Source: Podospora comata (taxonomy: Eukaryota > Ascomycota > Sordariomycetes > Sordariales > Podosporaceae). Taken from it: a stretch of 64,000 bases of DNA. Each line of letters opens with the position of its first letter. The first letter of the stretch is position 1. Below the pieces are notes generated by a model. It saw nothing but the letters and a program-made list of their open reading frames with translations. It searched no databases and was not told the DNA's origin. Positions 11,941-24,476 of the stretch are shown one piece after another. The stretch covers positions 3,286,001 to 3,350,000 of the forward strand of contig CP071497.1 in the NCBI GenBank assembly GCA_017354895.1, written 5' to 3'. A program made the position numbers and the translations under genes.

Positions 11941-13203
11941 TTACCCACTGTGCTGTGTTTTTTTGCCAGCCGTGGACTTGAGAGATGAATTCTGCCTCGA
12001 AAATCACGGCTCACCTAGCTCCTCCGCCACTCCTTCCGAGTCGAGGATGAAAAATGGCCAGTCCTCATTCACCTCTCCATTCCATTGGTTACTCGTATGC
12101 GCATGACGCTGGGGTGAAAAACTTGTCGACACCACCCTGCTGCATATCTTGGCAACGCCTTGAAGAAAGCCTTGCGTGCTGGAGACGGAAATTCCTGTTG
12201 CTCCCTGAACAAGTGCACAAAAATGGCTAACGCTCTTCGGAAGACAAGACATGCCTGCACCTTTCGGTAATTGGATGGTCTTTGATGGTTGATGAAACAG
12301 TCCATATTAAGGCACAAAGGTTCAGCATGTATTGGCTGTCTAACAGTCTGTATGTTTGATGAGGATAACAAGCGACCAGAGGATGACATTGTCCTGTGTT
12401 CTGACAAGTGTCAATGCTGTATTGACTTCGAAACACCGCCACCGTAGTTGGGGAAACATATTACGTCTCAGCGTGCTGTTGTGCAGATCTGAGTCAATCG
12501 TCAAAAACGAAAGGGAAATATAGTCCATGTAGTCTTTGGTGGTCACCTCATTGGTTCGGCAGCCCACACATGGGCATCTAGGATCTTGATCAAGGCTTAC
12601 TAGATCCCTACTGGGTAGATTGATTAGGGACTCAAGGCTTGTTGAGCAAGAAAACAACATGCAAATGCAGCCACCTCTGACCTAGGTATTGGCCTGCAGC
12701 CCACCACTTTAGTTTTGCATGAAGACGCATGCAGAAGGGCTCATAGCCCAATGATTGCTCTCCTGGCGAGAGTCATAATACATTCTTGCTTTTCACAAAA
12801 CAATCAAGTGTTGACATTTGCTCCTTTCTTTTCAATTCTTTTTTTACCTAACCTCGGTGAGTTTGATGTAAAATCGGCAGAGCCGTATTCCAGCGCGCGC
12901 ATGGCTTGATTTCGGGTTTGCTCACCGTACACCCGGGATATATATTTCTGGGATCCAATTTACCAAGTCAGATAAATGTGATAGCTAATGAGGGTGTAGC
13001 GACAGCCTGAAACAATGCTCAGGTACTCTTTTTGCGCTAGTCATAAGAGAAACCTAAAGTCGTATTGTGGAAGAGGAGCAAACAAAGAAAGAGAAGGGCC
13101 GTTCAAGGCAACTACGTGATACCCCTTCAGATGGCGCCTTAAGACCCGCGTTTATCCACGCTTTTCGACCCCAAATAACCCCTATTTTCCTGTTAGCATT
13201 TCT
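11941..13203. other. No gene seen
   Basis: Only short overlapping minus-strand frames occur, without domains. The right-hand end is the 3' flank of the SNF2-type gene. Confidence 0.35.
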
Positions 13204-16200
13204 TCATAACATCCACCCATAGAGGAGGGTGAAGAAGGAGAGATATACCAGAAGCGAGTCGAGCTGTTCCGCTCTAATCCCACGTCTGCGCTTTCCAAAG
13301 CCTCCACTGGCTAGTTGAAGTTTTGCCTCTTGTCTAGAGAGAATATTGCTCTGAGAACACATACCATGTCAGTGATCTTTCCTTCTGCGATCCATGCCCC
13401 AGGAAGATGTTGGGGTGTACTTACATCTTCAATGGTGTGCTTCACGATATATCGTACTATTGCCACCTGTTCTGTTTGCCCAAGACGTAAAGCTCTGCCA
13501 ATGGCCTGGAGTTCAACGGAGGGGTTCCACTGTGGCTCCATGAGATAGATACGACTTGCGACGGCGAGATTGAGTCTGCGAGAAAGAGGTATTAGTTTTG
13601 CAGTGCTTGGGAATGTAGGACTGCTCTGCCCACCCGACTGCCCCTGTTCCCAGTGTCATCAAGAGGATGTTTGCGCCAGATGAAGATCGAAAATCCTTCA
13701 GAATGCGGATCCGCTCACCGAGTGACAGTGAGCCATGGATACAGTAGAACGGAATGCGATGGCTTGTCAGAAGCTCTGATATTAGGTTAAGGGTTTTTTT
13801 CCAAGATGAGAAAATAATGCTGGGTTATTAGAGGGTCAGCACTTGGATGTTTTTTCTGCATGGGACAGCTTAGGTCATCCGTACCTCTTCTGCGATAAGT
13901 GCATGGAGATATCCTTCAAGAGAGCCAGGAGCTTCGAGGGGTATTGAGTAGGCATTTTTGGAGTTGTATGACTAGGATTGCCAAGAGGAAGAGAATGCTG
14001 GACTTGTCCGACAGGGTGAAGGGGACATTGGCTGCCTGCGGCGTGGTATTGCGGCATACAGGTGCGGCAGACAAGGTGCAGACAATCCGGGAGAAGTAGG
14101 CCTCCGTCGGTATCAGGCCTGTCGTTGATGGAATATACTTGCCTAAAACAAAAAGAGCAATCTGCCTCGTTGTTCTGCTGTAGGTAACTAAGCACTTCGT
14201 CCATATCCATTTGGGGCATTGGCGAGGCCGTCCCCGACTCTCGCTTAGGGATTCCGTTGTTGCAAAAAAGTCGAAGTTTGAGCAGTGATTCCAGAACTGT
14301 TGAGTTCAGCTTTCCTCGCCCATGTCCACTCACTGCCCTATCAATCTCACATCGGCATTGTTGTTCTATATTTTTGTACTCGCGGCGTTCTGCTGGAGTG
14401 AGCTCAACATCTCTCAGTTTCGGCTCTGGATCTGGCAACCCGAGAATATCTCTGGTTCGCCTCAGACAAATGCTTCCCAAAAGCACACGGAGATTCTTGA
14501 ACCGCCCCCGTGACTTGGCTGTGGATAAGTTAGCAATATACTTTCGAAACGTTGCTGGGTTTTCAACGCTGGGCACCCTGAGAAAGGATACCAGAGCCCC
14601 GAGATCATCGACTGAGTTCTGGATAGGTGTCCCTGTTAAACACCATCGATGTTGAGCACGTAGCTCAGCTGTGGCTTGGTGTTGCTTTGTTGACGGATTT
14701 CGAATCTCATGGGCTGTGGACAACCCAGGTCAGCAAACACAAGGTCAAGCGTGGAGATGGTTGACACACCTTCATCTAGCACGATCCTAAACCAGTCAAT
14801 GAAACGCAAAACAGCCTGCCCTTTACGTAGCTCAGCAGCAACAGTTGCATATGTGGTCAATACAACATCGCTTTCCAGCAGTTGTTTTCGGCTTCTGTCG
14901 TCCTGTCTTCCCTGACCGTGGTGCTTGTGCCACGTAATATAGCCGGGGTAAGTGTGTCTAGGACATGTCAGTTCCAGACAGACATTCTTGTTGTGACAAT
15001 CTCATCACTCACTTCCGAATTTCATCAATCCAACTGTCTATAAGTACTAGAAGCATGTTAGGTTCATGTCGCAGGCAGGGCGCGGTATTCTTTGCTTACG
15101 TGAAGACGGGCAAACGACTAGGGTTGATCGTGATGCCACCACGGCTGCAGACCTCTGCCCAGGATTTTTGCCTTGAGAAAGGAATGCGCTCGCGCGGCCC
15201 ATAGATCCTGCAATCGTCGACAGGACCACTAGAGTTTTCCCAAGGCCCATGTCATCTGCGATAATTCCCCCTTGTACATCCCTGGCCTCTTTGGACCTCC
15301 CACCCGTAATTATGTGCTGATATCTGGGACAACGTCAGTATCCCGATGCCGGTAATAGCGTAAAGGAACCGCATACAAGCACTCCTCCAAGTCCGAATCA
15401 TCATCCTGACACTTCTCCCAGAGACTCATCTCGGCGGGGAGGTCTCCAGTCTCGCGTCTAAGAATAAAATCAAGAGCTTCGGCCTGGTGGCTGTATTCCA
15501 TGTATTAGCAATTGACCTTTCAAGCATTCAAAGGAGACAACACACTCGAGCAGGGTCGTTCTGATGATGCTTCTGTCTGCCACAGACTTAGCAAGGATGC
15601 TATGATATGACAAAGAGTTGAGAATGCTATTGATCTCCGCAGTATCGTTGGTGGGCTCGACCTCGTTTTGCATCACTCTTTTAATCGGGTCGTTTGCCGG
15701 GGAGTGCGAATTGTGAGACCGGCTGTTGTGAAGGGCGATGGGGGTCTCAGAAACCTCTTTCCCGAGAACCTCTTCTGGGTGAAGATAATGGGGATTGTAG
15801 TAAGTAAAGCCGTCAAGCCCGAACTGTGGTTGTTGCAGGAAAAGTTGCGCCTTGGACAGAACTCTACCAACATCAGCTGCATGTCGTCGGCGACCGTATA
15901 TGTTGAGATCAAAGTTGACGACGGCCGACATCCTTTCTTGCTCCCAGCGACTCATCATCCTCACCCACTCCTCATGTGAGATGAAGGCCAGCAGACGTAA
16001 TTCTACGTCGCGGGAAAAGGCTTGAAAGTGTTGACACACTTTCTTGTTTAGAACGGCAAACTTCAACCCCTGAAAGTCGAGCGCATAAAACGCGCCTTGC
16101 TCAAGAATATCAAAACACTGGAATGGTACGAAGGTGGCATCATAACGAATAGGAGGTTGTGTCCGCAGTTGAGCCTTCAAGTCTGGTATCTGGAAAGTGT

Positions 16201-16535
16201 GAGTATTCCTGGTTTGCACTCATACAATAGTGGCTTTATACACTTCCAAAGCAAATATATGCTTCATCGACAGTATGCGTTGTGGTGCTGATCGCGACAT
16301 CAGGCTCGAGATTGAGGTGTGCAGCGGTGGTATCCCACAGTTCAGGTGACTTCCCGGCCGGCTGATAGCTCGTGTCTGGATATGCGTCGCCATCATATAG
16401 CCCGTCGAGCAAAGTTTCGTACTGTGGTTCAATGTGTTGGCGTATCGCATGAGACTGATCCCATTGCCAACATGCATCAGGCTCCGTGTCTGGATGGTCA
16501 TTTGCGAACGGATACAGCCTCTTGGTAGGAAACAT
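13204..16535 (-). CDS. SNF2-family ATPase with embedded RING (Rad5/Rad16/HLTF-like)
   Basis: Ten exons: 16535-16242, 16189-15546, 15490-15377, 15323-15100, 15046-15013, 14957-14770, 14713-13885, 13819-13634, 13575-13425 and 13350-13204. They sum to 2811 nt (936 residues) with all phases agreeing. Motif I is GGIIADDMGLGKT (about 370-382). Motif Ia is LVVCPSS. DEAH (498-501) is split by an intron after DEA's first base. Motif III is LTGTPIQN, motif V GTGAVG and motif VI QAIGRALRLGQT. Between the two helicase lobes sits a RING-like module, C685-x2-C688 ... C710-x-H712-x2-C715-x2-C718 ... C729-x2-H732. Its last pair ends in His where C3HC4 RINGs have Cys. Related proteins remodel chromatin or act as DNA-damage-tolerance ubiquitin ligases in the nucleus. 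It is transcribed away from the NACHT gene, with 302 bp between start codons. Confidence 0.9.
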
Positions 16536-16837
16536 TTTGACAACAACAAAGATTGTTGGCAGGAGCGACGAGATGGTATAACGATGCGAAGTGCTGAATC
16601 CTGGTTGGATTGTGAGTTGTGAAGTGTGGCTGGGGCAATCAGCTGAACACTGCCTCAACAGGCAGCTTGGCAGTCGCGCTTGCTGGCAAGCCGCAAGGCA
16701 ACCGATATGAAGCGCGGACCACTGCAATGTTGTCTGAAAAGAAGCAAGTACCTTCGGGAAGCTTTCTTTCACTTTAAACTCTTGCAGACAATTGCCGTCA
16801 GAATCAAGATCAAGCCACAGCACCCTCAGCAATCAGG

Positions 16838-19800
16838 ATGGCGGCGTCATTGGCTAAGGCCACGGCTGTCACGATGGCCGTGGCAGGGCTTGGAGCGAAT
16901 GATGTTCATCCGGGAGCTCCGTTTGAACAGGCGCTTGAGCAGTTCAAGAAAGGGCTACGACCAAAGCATCGATCGACATTCCAAACAACCACGCTTCCCG
17001 ATCTTCTTGCAGCAATTGACAAAATTCAGAAGGAGCAGCACTCCAGTCGACGACTTCAAGCCGTTGGACGATTGAAGCCCACTCTCGAAGCGCTTAATCA
17101 ATTGGGCAAGGTCGTTGAGACGTTTACAAACACATCAGAATTTGTCGCTTTTGTCTGGGTGAGATTGCATGAGATCTGCGACCAACTCAAATTGGCCTGC
17201 TAATATCTCAGGTACCCAGGGACCATTGAAGTTCTTGATTCAGGTTCTAGTAATCTACCCTTGGTCTTTGTTCGTCTTGCTGATGGGAAAATAGATTGGG
17301 AGCTCCTTTGTGGAAGCATTCACTGAGCTCCTTAGTATCTATGAGAGTCTTGGAGAGGAGCTGCCGCTTGTCCAACAGTACGAAGCCATTTTCTCGAAGG
17401 ATTCAGACATGAAGAGGGTCCTGGCCTATCTCTACAAGGACGTCCTGGAGTTTCATCACCGGGCGTTGAAGTACTTCCAGCAGCCGAGTATGCGTTCATT
17501 TCTTACTCCGCCCACAAAGCGTCTATCTTCTACTTGGGGTTCTATGGTTGTGCGCTAACAATGCCAAACCCATTCAGAGTTGAAGCAGCTATTTCAGGCG
17601 ACCTGGAAAACTTACAAGTCTCGGTTCGACGATCTGATCAACGGCATCAAGAGGCACAGGGAACTAATTGTTTATCACGCCACTTTGTTACGTATCAAGG
17701 CATCCTTAGACGACAGACGCAACATAGACCAGCAATTCAGCCAGATCGCCGGCACTGTTAACCAGGCCAGCCTGTCTATTAAGGCATTTTTGGATGAGCG
17801 AAAAGTCAGAGACCAACAGCTCAAGGAGATGGCTGATGCCGAGAGCAACAGAAAGCTTCGCGAGTTGCAGGGGTGGCTGAGGGCCACCAATGTTGCCAAT
17901 GACCAACATGAGTTCTGCAAGCTTCGAGGCGAATACCCAGGTACAGGATCATGGTTACTGGATAATCCAAAGTTCAAAGAGTGGTTTAAAACACCCTGTC
18001 AGCTGATGCCTCCAGTGTTGTGGCTCAATGGTATTCCAGGTGCAGGTCAGTGTCAGAAAACGAGCCATCATTTGCCTTACGCTGCTGACTTCTTCAAAAG
18101 GCAAGACAATTCTCGCTTCTTTAGTTGTTGAAAAGGCCCAGCAGCTCAACCCCCCTCCGGCCGTCTTGTACTTCTTTTGCAAACATGGCGACAACGAACG
18201 AGACAATTTTGTCTCCATCGCGCGTAGCTTCCTCTCTCAACTTCTTCCGTATAATCGAGATATACTGCTTCCATACTATCACGATAAATATCAGAGTAGC
18301 ACGGAGGCAGTCCTGGGCACCCGAAGCATCATCGAAGATTTACTCAAGGTGTCCATTCAAAATTCCCCGCACGTGTACATCATCCTGGACGGGATTGATG
18401 AGTGCCCGAGGAAAGAACGCGACATCATCGCCTCCTGGTTTCGCGAACTTGTTGAGGACCTTCCACAGAGTAATCCCACACAAATTCGATGTCTGTTTGT
18501 GAGCCAAGAAGATGGGGTAGCACGAAAGGACTTTGCGGGTGTTTCTGTGATCAAAATTCGAAGCCAGGACAACCTGCGCGATATTGAACAGTACAGCGCC
18601 AAGTGGGCGATCGACATCCAGAAGAAATTTGAGCTTCCCGACACCAAGCGAGAATCGATCGCAAAGCTCATGGTTGACGCTGCCGGAGGTGAGTACAGTA
18701 TTCAACGCCAAAGTCCAATTGCTAACTCACCATCTAAGGCATGTTTCTACTTGCCAAGTTAATTTCCACCAACCTTCTTCATCAACTTGATGTCGAGGAG
18801 TTGGAATATGAGCTTGAACCAGGACGATTCCCGCGCGAGATCAATGCTGCGTAAGACTCCTAACCTTCAAGTTGAAAGCGCGGGACAAGTAATTGCTGAC
18901 GTCTGATTTCTGTTTACAGTTACTCTCGAATTATCGTGAGAATATTCGACCATGTGTCCGAGTCGGAACAGCACGGGAGTAGGATGCTACTGAGCTGGCT
19001 GGTTTGCGCCAAACGGTCCATGAAGTGGCATGAGATCCAGGGCGTGAAGTCCATTGACTTGGAAACAAAGTCGGTAGATTTCCGACGCTTGCGGTTTCGC
19101 GTTGACTCAAAAGATCTTTGCGGATCGCTCGTTGAAATCCGGTCCGACGGGACGGTAGAACTTGTTCATCTGACCGCTAAACTGTAAGATCCCTATGTCC
19201 CCATTCCGTCTTACCACTCATGCTTCTAACCTTGTTAAAGCTTTCTTATCAGTGAAAAACATGTCAACCCAGCGCGAGGAGACTTGCAACTAGCTTCTCT
19301 GTGCGTCAATTATCTCAACTTTCCTATCTTCAACGATGAGCTTGAACCCAAAGAGAAGCATTGTCTCATCCTTAATGGGTCCTACGCGTTCATGGACTAT
19401 GCCATTATTTACTGGGTCCGGCATCTTGAGGCTAGTTTGGCATCTCTGGAAAAAGATGGTACCGATACGCGCGATATTTCCGAGACCCTAGAAGATTTTA
19501 TTGAGCTTCACTACATCAATCCAGCCACTCACTTCCCCGTCTCACAAGGAAACGCTGCAAGACTTCGCTGCTTTGAGGATCTGGATTGTCATGACCGACT
19601 GCAGCAGGCAGTCATATCGACACGAAAGCAGCTGACATTCTACGGTGAGATGAACAAAGCCGAGATTGCCCTCGACCTTGTGGACATTGTGGAGAGTATT
19701 CGAGCTGCACTTGAAAGGCTGCTGCTAGGGGTCCAGAACGGGGATGGGGTGGCAGCCAAACTTGAAAAGCACTATGGCTCTAACCTCTTCAAATGTCCCA

Positions 19801-20510
19801 GGCTCAGCTGCAAATTCTTCACGAACGGGTTTGCAACCGCTGAGCAACGGAACCAACACCTTGGAAAGCACCAGAGGCCTTTTCGATGTGCCATTGAGGG
19901 TTGTTTGAGTGGAACCACCGGTATGGCGTCGGAGAAAGAGCTACAAAAGCACATGAAGGAATCTCATGGCGGGTATCAGTCTCACGACGAGTTTCCAGAC
20001 CACGATGAAGTAAATCGGAGTCTCCAGCCACAGTTATCCATAACCAACTCCGGCAATCAGACAGGTTTGGTAATTCAAGAGCCTACCGTGGCGGAAACGA
20101 CAACACCTGAAGCACCTGAAGCCCAAGACCCAGCATCTGATAATGTCGCCCGCGAAGTGATAGGACATCAACGGCAGCAGAGTAATAAAAGACAAAAGAG
20201 GGAGTATATATGCTGGTTTTGCTACACAGTCTATAACCGCAGATTCAACCTCCACTCACATCTTTTAACTCATAGCGAGGACCGGCCTTGGGAGTGCCAC
20301 CTCTGCACCAAAGCCTTTGCGCGGGAAAGCGACTTGAAGAGACATCGGAAAGGCCATAATGAAGGGAGCCATTTTCCGTGTCAAGGGTGTGGCAAGAAGT
20401 TTGCACGTCGGGATACATTGGCGAATCACCACAAGTCAAAGTTGGGGGAAAGGTGCTTGTCAGCCTTGAATTTGCAAAACCATGCTGAAGAGTCAACTCC
20501 ATCGGCGTAG
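16838..20510 (+). CDS. NACHT NTPase (NLR-like) fused to C-terminal C2H2 zinc fingers
   Basis: Eight exons: 16838-17158, 17220-17243, 17295-17487, 17578-18045, 18101-18688, 18739-18850, 18920-19183 and 19241-20510. They sum to 3240 nt (1079 residues), all phases agreeing. The N-terminal helical region (1 to about 200, with FVAFVWGPLKFLIQ across the first junction) resembles the DUF7708 domain that precedes fungal NACHT modules. Walker A GIPGAGKT is at 331-338, split by an intron. Walker B VYIILDGIDEC is at about 427-437. A helical region follows, in place of the usual WD or ankyrin repeats. Five zinc fingers begin at about residues 842, 873, 981, 1009 and 1037; the third and fourth are canonical C-x2-C-x12-H-x3-H and the last is C2HC-like. 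Fungal NACHT proteins act in self/non-self recognition. The fingers suggest a DNA- or protein-binding output, which is inferred. Confidence 0.9.
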
Positions 20511-20925
20511 AACTCCCAGCACACAAACTGTACAAAATGTACCGCGGCTACCTCAATCAGAGGCCTGGCCGCAGGATCGGATTCCTAGTTCGCCATGTCA
20601 ATATTAAGCTGATCCCTTACCAAATAACATCGGCATAACCCGAATTTATGATAAGCAGAATGGGTGTGTTCAGGTATCACTCGTAGCCCTCACAAACACC
20701 ACGCACCAAAGGTCTGTTACTGCAATCCCAGCCCATCCTCTGCAACATCCAGACGACGTTGCATCATATCGCATGTTTCAACCGCGTATCATGGAAGGAA
20801 TTTTGCCTTCACCAAAGCCCCTCGATCAAAAAGGGGGAAGTTACGAAATGCCAAGCCGGCCACTCGACTCATGCCGCTTATTAAGCAAACAGCTTGACGA
20901 ACCAATCACGCAACAAATGACGCAC
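20511..20925. other. Intergenic, no gene seen
   Basis: This is the 3' flank of the NACHT gene up to tRNA-Gln. No supportable coding frame. Confidence 0.5.
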
Positions 20926-20997
20926 GGTTGTATAGTGTAGCGGTTATCACTCCGGATTCTGATTCCGGCAACCCCGGTTCGAGTCCGGGTACGACCT
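20926..20997 (+). tRNA. tRNA-Gln (anticodon CTG)
   Basis: A 72-nt cloverleaf. The acceptor GGTTGTA pairs with TACGACC. The anticodon stem CCGGA/TCCGG holds the loop TTCTGAT, giving anticodon CTG. The T-arm is CCGGG-type around TTCGAGT. There is no intron, and the discriminator base is T. It reads CAG codons. Confidence 0.93.
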
Positions 20998-21090
20998 CAT
21001 CCTTTCGCCCATTCTTTTGAACCCAAATCGCCGGCGATTTTGATTTTTTTGATGCTGGCACCTTTGCCACAAAATTTTTGAGACACCAAA

Positions 21091-21244
21091 GTAGGTTAAC
21101 ATACCTTAAAGGATGGTCATAGATCTTTAAAGATAGTTTAAAAGGCTTCAAAGATAGTTAACAGACCTTAAAAGATTGTTTAAGGACCTATTAATGTACT
21201 TTTGAGGCAAAAGGTAGTTCACAGTATAGTATGGGTTAACTTAC
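21091..21244. mobile_element. MITE-like element, copy 2
   Basis: An AT-rich 154-bp element has inverted ends GTAGGTTAAC and, on the other strand, GTAAGTTAAC, one mismatch in ten. It shares interior phrases with the copies at 10192-10369 and, on the opposite strand, 42926-43052 (e.g. tatactgtgaac, aggtccttaaa). It is non-coding and sits about 95 bp after tRNA-Gln. Confidence 0.55.
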
Positions 21245-21352
21245 TTTTGCTATGTTAATTACTTTGTGGGCAGGGTGGCTGGGTAGTACAATGGTCAGCA
21301 TTTTCATCTTCAAGATGACTGCTATTTACATGCAGCATGAAAAGTCTAATAT

Positions 21353-21388
21353 CATCAGCATCATCAGCACCATCAGCACCATCAGCAT
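21353..21388. repeat. 9-bp microsatellite, four units
   Basis: Four tandem copies of catcagcay (catcagcat, catcagcac, catcagcac, catcagcat) lie in the 3' flank of the receptor gene. No coding role is supported. Confidence 0.85.
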
Positions 21389-21609
21389 GAGACAATGTCG
21401 TGGTGCCAGTGGAATTCCGTGTTTTCCTCCCACCCCCATTTTCATGCATTTTTTAAAATAAAAAAGTCTAATAATCAAAAGAATTCGCTTCAAACAAAAG
21501 AACGTAAACATGATTTTCGCCAGAAAACCAACAACCCTGCCAGTGGTATCATATTTTCCTCATCCCAACATCCAACTCCCCCTTTTTATTCCCCATCCCA
21601 CAACCCCTT

Positions 21610-22983
21610 CTACCTGGCATGTGCATTCTGGTAAGTGATAGTAGCAGTCTTGGTCTGCACAATACCACCAGGGTTAATCGCCTTTTCGGACCCGCTCTCG
21701 CTCTTCCTGATCGGTTCCGAGGAAGCATAGTCATCGCCCGTCTCGACGGCGACGACGGTCTCGAGGGGGTACATGATGTCGTCGTCGAAGCGCTGGTACT
21801 TGTCGCGCTTTTGAGATTGGGACTGGTTGCCGCCGCCGCCGCCGCCAAAGGTGGGGGGGCCCCCGGACTTGGAGAGGCCGCTGTTGACGGGGTAGGCGGA
21901 GCGGGCGTTGGAGGAGCCGAGGAGGCGGGGGACGAAGTGGTTGAGGAAGGGCTTGATGGTGGGGAGGGTGCCGCAGATGACGGAGAGGTTGGCTTCGGCG
22001 AAACTGGGAAAGGGGGGTTAATAAGGGGAGGGGGATAGGGGGGAAGAGGGGAGGCTTACATCCAGAGGAGAACGGGGCCACCGCCCCAGGATTGGTCAAT
22101 GTCTCCCATGGAGACGATCAAAGCGTGGAGACGCATGATGGAGGTGAAAGACGTGCTGGATAATGGGTTAGGATGGCTCTTTTAGCTGAAGTGAAATGGC
22201 AAATAAGATGGCTTACATTCCACCGACGCTAAAGGCACCAATCAGAGCGATCTTGTGCTTGAGAGGGACATGAAGCTTGACAACGATGGGAATTGGCACC
22301 GCCAGCACCATCAGATCGGTGATGGCACCGAGGATAGCCGTGGCCTGGTACAGAGCGGGCCGGTCGATGCACTCGCCGGGGATGCTGATGTCCCAAGCTG
22401 ACTGGACGGGGTTGCAAGGGAAGATGGCGGCGAACATGATGGCGAACGATGAACCGACGACGATGAACATGACGACGTAAACGGTAATCTGGTACCACAA
22501 TTGTGGCGCTAGCCTTCGATAAAGCAGCAAAAGTGCCAGCTTGGCGCCACATTGAACCGGGTTGTACAGAATCGGCAGGAGGTAGAGCGCTCTGAGGAAC
22601 AGGAGGAACTTGGTGACGGGCATTTCCCACGAGTGTGTTCCCATGATTCCTCTCATAAAGTCCCCTTGATGGCTTGTGTTAGTGTGTGTGGAGATGAGTT
22701 TCTGGGTGTTGGGCAACATACGAACGATAATGGACTGCAGCGCGATGGAGCATCCCCAGGCAATGATCAGAGAGGCATCTTCGATTTGAAACCTCCTTCT
22801 AATGAATGCCTTAGTATAGAGATGCTGCATCATGAACAGCAGAGCCAAGAAGTTACCAACTCCAAAGAGCCAGTAGGCCTCTGTCACGCTGTTACGCGCT
22901 GGGTTCTCAAAGTCCACCACATAGCCCTCCGGTGGGGGCATGATCACCGGTACGCCATTGACAGTCGGGAGTTGCATAGCCAT
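21610..22983 (-). CDS. PTH11-like seven-helix receptor (fungal rhodopsin/SAT4 family)
   Basis: Four exons: 22983-22722, 22664-22217, 22155-22060 and 22003-21610, total 1200 nt (399 residues), phases agreeing. Donors are GTATGT/GTAAGC and one branch site is CACTAAC. The N-terminus is short and outside. Helices follow around YWLFGVGNFLALLFMM, SLIIAWGCSIALQSIIV, LYLLPILY, ITVYVVMFIVVGSSFAIMFA and AILGAITDLMVLAVPIPIVV, with the CNPVQSAWD loop typical of the family, then two more helices. The C-terminal tail is cytoplasmic and holds a six-glycine run followed by a charged Ser/Lys-rich stretch. Members are plasma-membrane proteins proposed to sense surfaces or small molecules. It is divergent from the FAD oxidase gene, with about 1.5 kb between. 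Confidence 0.88.
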
Positions 22984-24476
22984 CTTGTCGTATTCGGCGC
23001 CGTCGACAGTCGAGAATCCGTAAGTGTGCCGTCGAGGCTGAGGAAGGGGACGGGTTGAGTTCGATGTTTTGTCTGTTGTTCACGCCCGCGCGCTTATCTA
23101 TCCGATTCAACTGTCGAGCAACAGGAAGTGTCGAGAACGAAAGAAACAAAAAGGAGTGAAGCGAAGGAGACTCTGTGAAGGAACATTGGCATGTCACTCA
23201 TGCCAATCCTACCGTGTCTATCTATGCATGACTGTGTCTGCTACCCTTTGCTTCTTCTGCGTGGCGGTTTGGGTGTCAGTTTGCGTGGGCACCGGGCATT
23301 GCCGATCAGCTTCATCACATAAACAGCCAATTTTGCCTGTCTTCCTTTCTCCCTCACCGACCTTGATGGCCAGAAAAACGGCAAAAATTGTTGCCGGCAG
23401 TTCATCAGCGCAGCATTTGGGAAAGCATTCGGTCTGGGGTGGGAGAGTGGGAAGCAGTCAGTACAACGTCGCCAGGGTGGTCGTTGGGACTAAGAGGAGT
23501 CGAAACAAAAGACAAGGGGAGGAACATGGGATGTGTCAGGGAAGTTGATAGGTGCTGAATCTATAGATGAGGCTAGTCAGGCCAAGTCAAGTTAAGCGTG
23601 GCAGAAATATCCACAATAACGGCTGCCAGAATCCACTCTGCTCCCCCCACCCTGCAACCTCTTGTGGCATTTCCTCAGGAAATCACCAACTAGTTCTTCA
23701 TGCTTTGCTTCTTTGCTTCTTCATTGCCCCCCCGTGTCCCCTCCGTGCTCCCCCACACGGTCCAGCCACTGCCTTCGTCTCGCGCCGCCCCGTGTCTGTG
23801 TGTCTGTCCGTTTCCCTTTCGTTGTATCAACGGCCACCCGTACCCCCACACGCTGTCACGTCCTTTCTACGCGATGTCTCCCGTCTCTCTTGACATCCGC
23901 CTAAAAGGACGTTGCCGACCAAACTTTTTCGGCTTACCGCCACTTGACGCAATGGAACGGAGGCGTGTCATTGCAGGAAGCTGTCACCTTCTGCCACGAC
24001 GTCCAAGACCGAGGTCGGTAGAAAGCTGCCGACACGAAACCACAGACGGCGATCATTAACCTGCTCGCCTTCAATTACCGGTGGAGGGTTGCATATTCTC
24101 CGTTTCCCCCCGCAAATAATGCCCTCTTCCTCCAATCACCACATGGTGTTCTTGCAGGCACCGGACGATGTCGACACTTTCAACTCTTCCTGCAGCTCTC
24201 GCTTGGCCACCCGCAAGAATGGGACGACGTGTTTGGGATGGCCCAGCACGCCCAGGTCTTGGGAGATATGCTTTCTGTTGCTATCCCCAGTCTCCGGGGA
24301 GCTTTGCCGTCGACGTACCTTGCATCAATAGCCAAACCTCGGGCTTGAACCGAAACCCGGTAGCGAAACAAACCCCCTACATAAATGACTTGGCCCACCG
24401 TTGAGGGAGGGATGAGCATCCTGCACTACCAACACACTCGTTTTTATTGCCCCGTGGGCCATTACACTCCTTCAAG
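22984..24476. other. Divergent intergenic region between receptor and FAD oxidase genes
   Basis: About 1.5 kb with pyrimidine-rich runs (especially 23640-23900) and short frames that I consider chance. Probably two promoters. A TATA-like ctacataaatg lies about 100 bp before the oxidase start. Confidence 0.45.

Noticed and set aside
12004-12660. Overlapping minus-strand frames of 70-110 codons
   Set aside because: No recognisable protein and frames change without splice sites; treated as chance.
21091-21388. CRISPR-like array
   Set aside because: The repeats are an inverted-repeat element plus a 9-bp microsatellite with no spacers; the genome is fungal.
21619-22038. 139-codon plus-strand frame opposite the receptor's last exon
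   Set aside because: The minus strand encodes a consistent spliced receptor; the plus frame is Gly/Val-rich mirror sequence.
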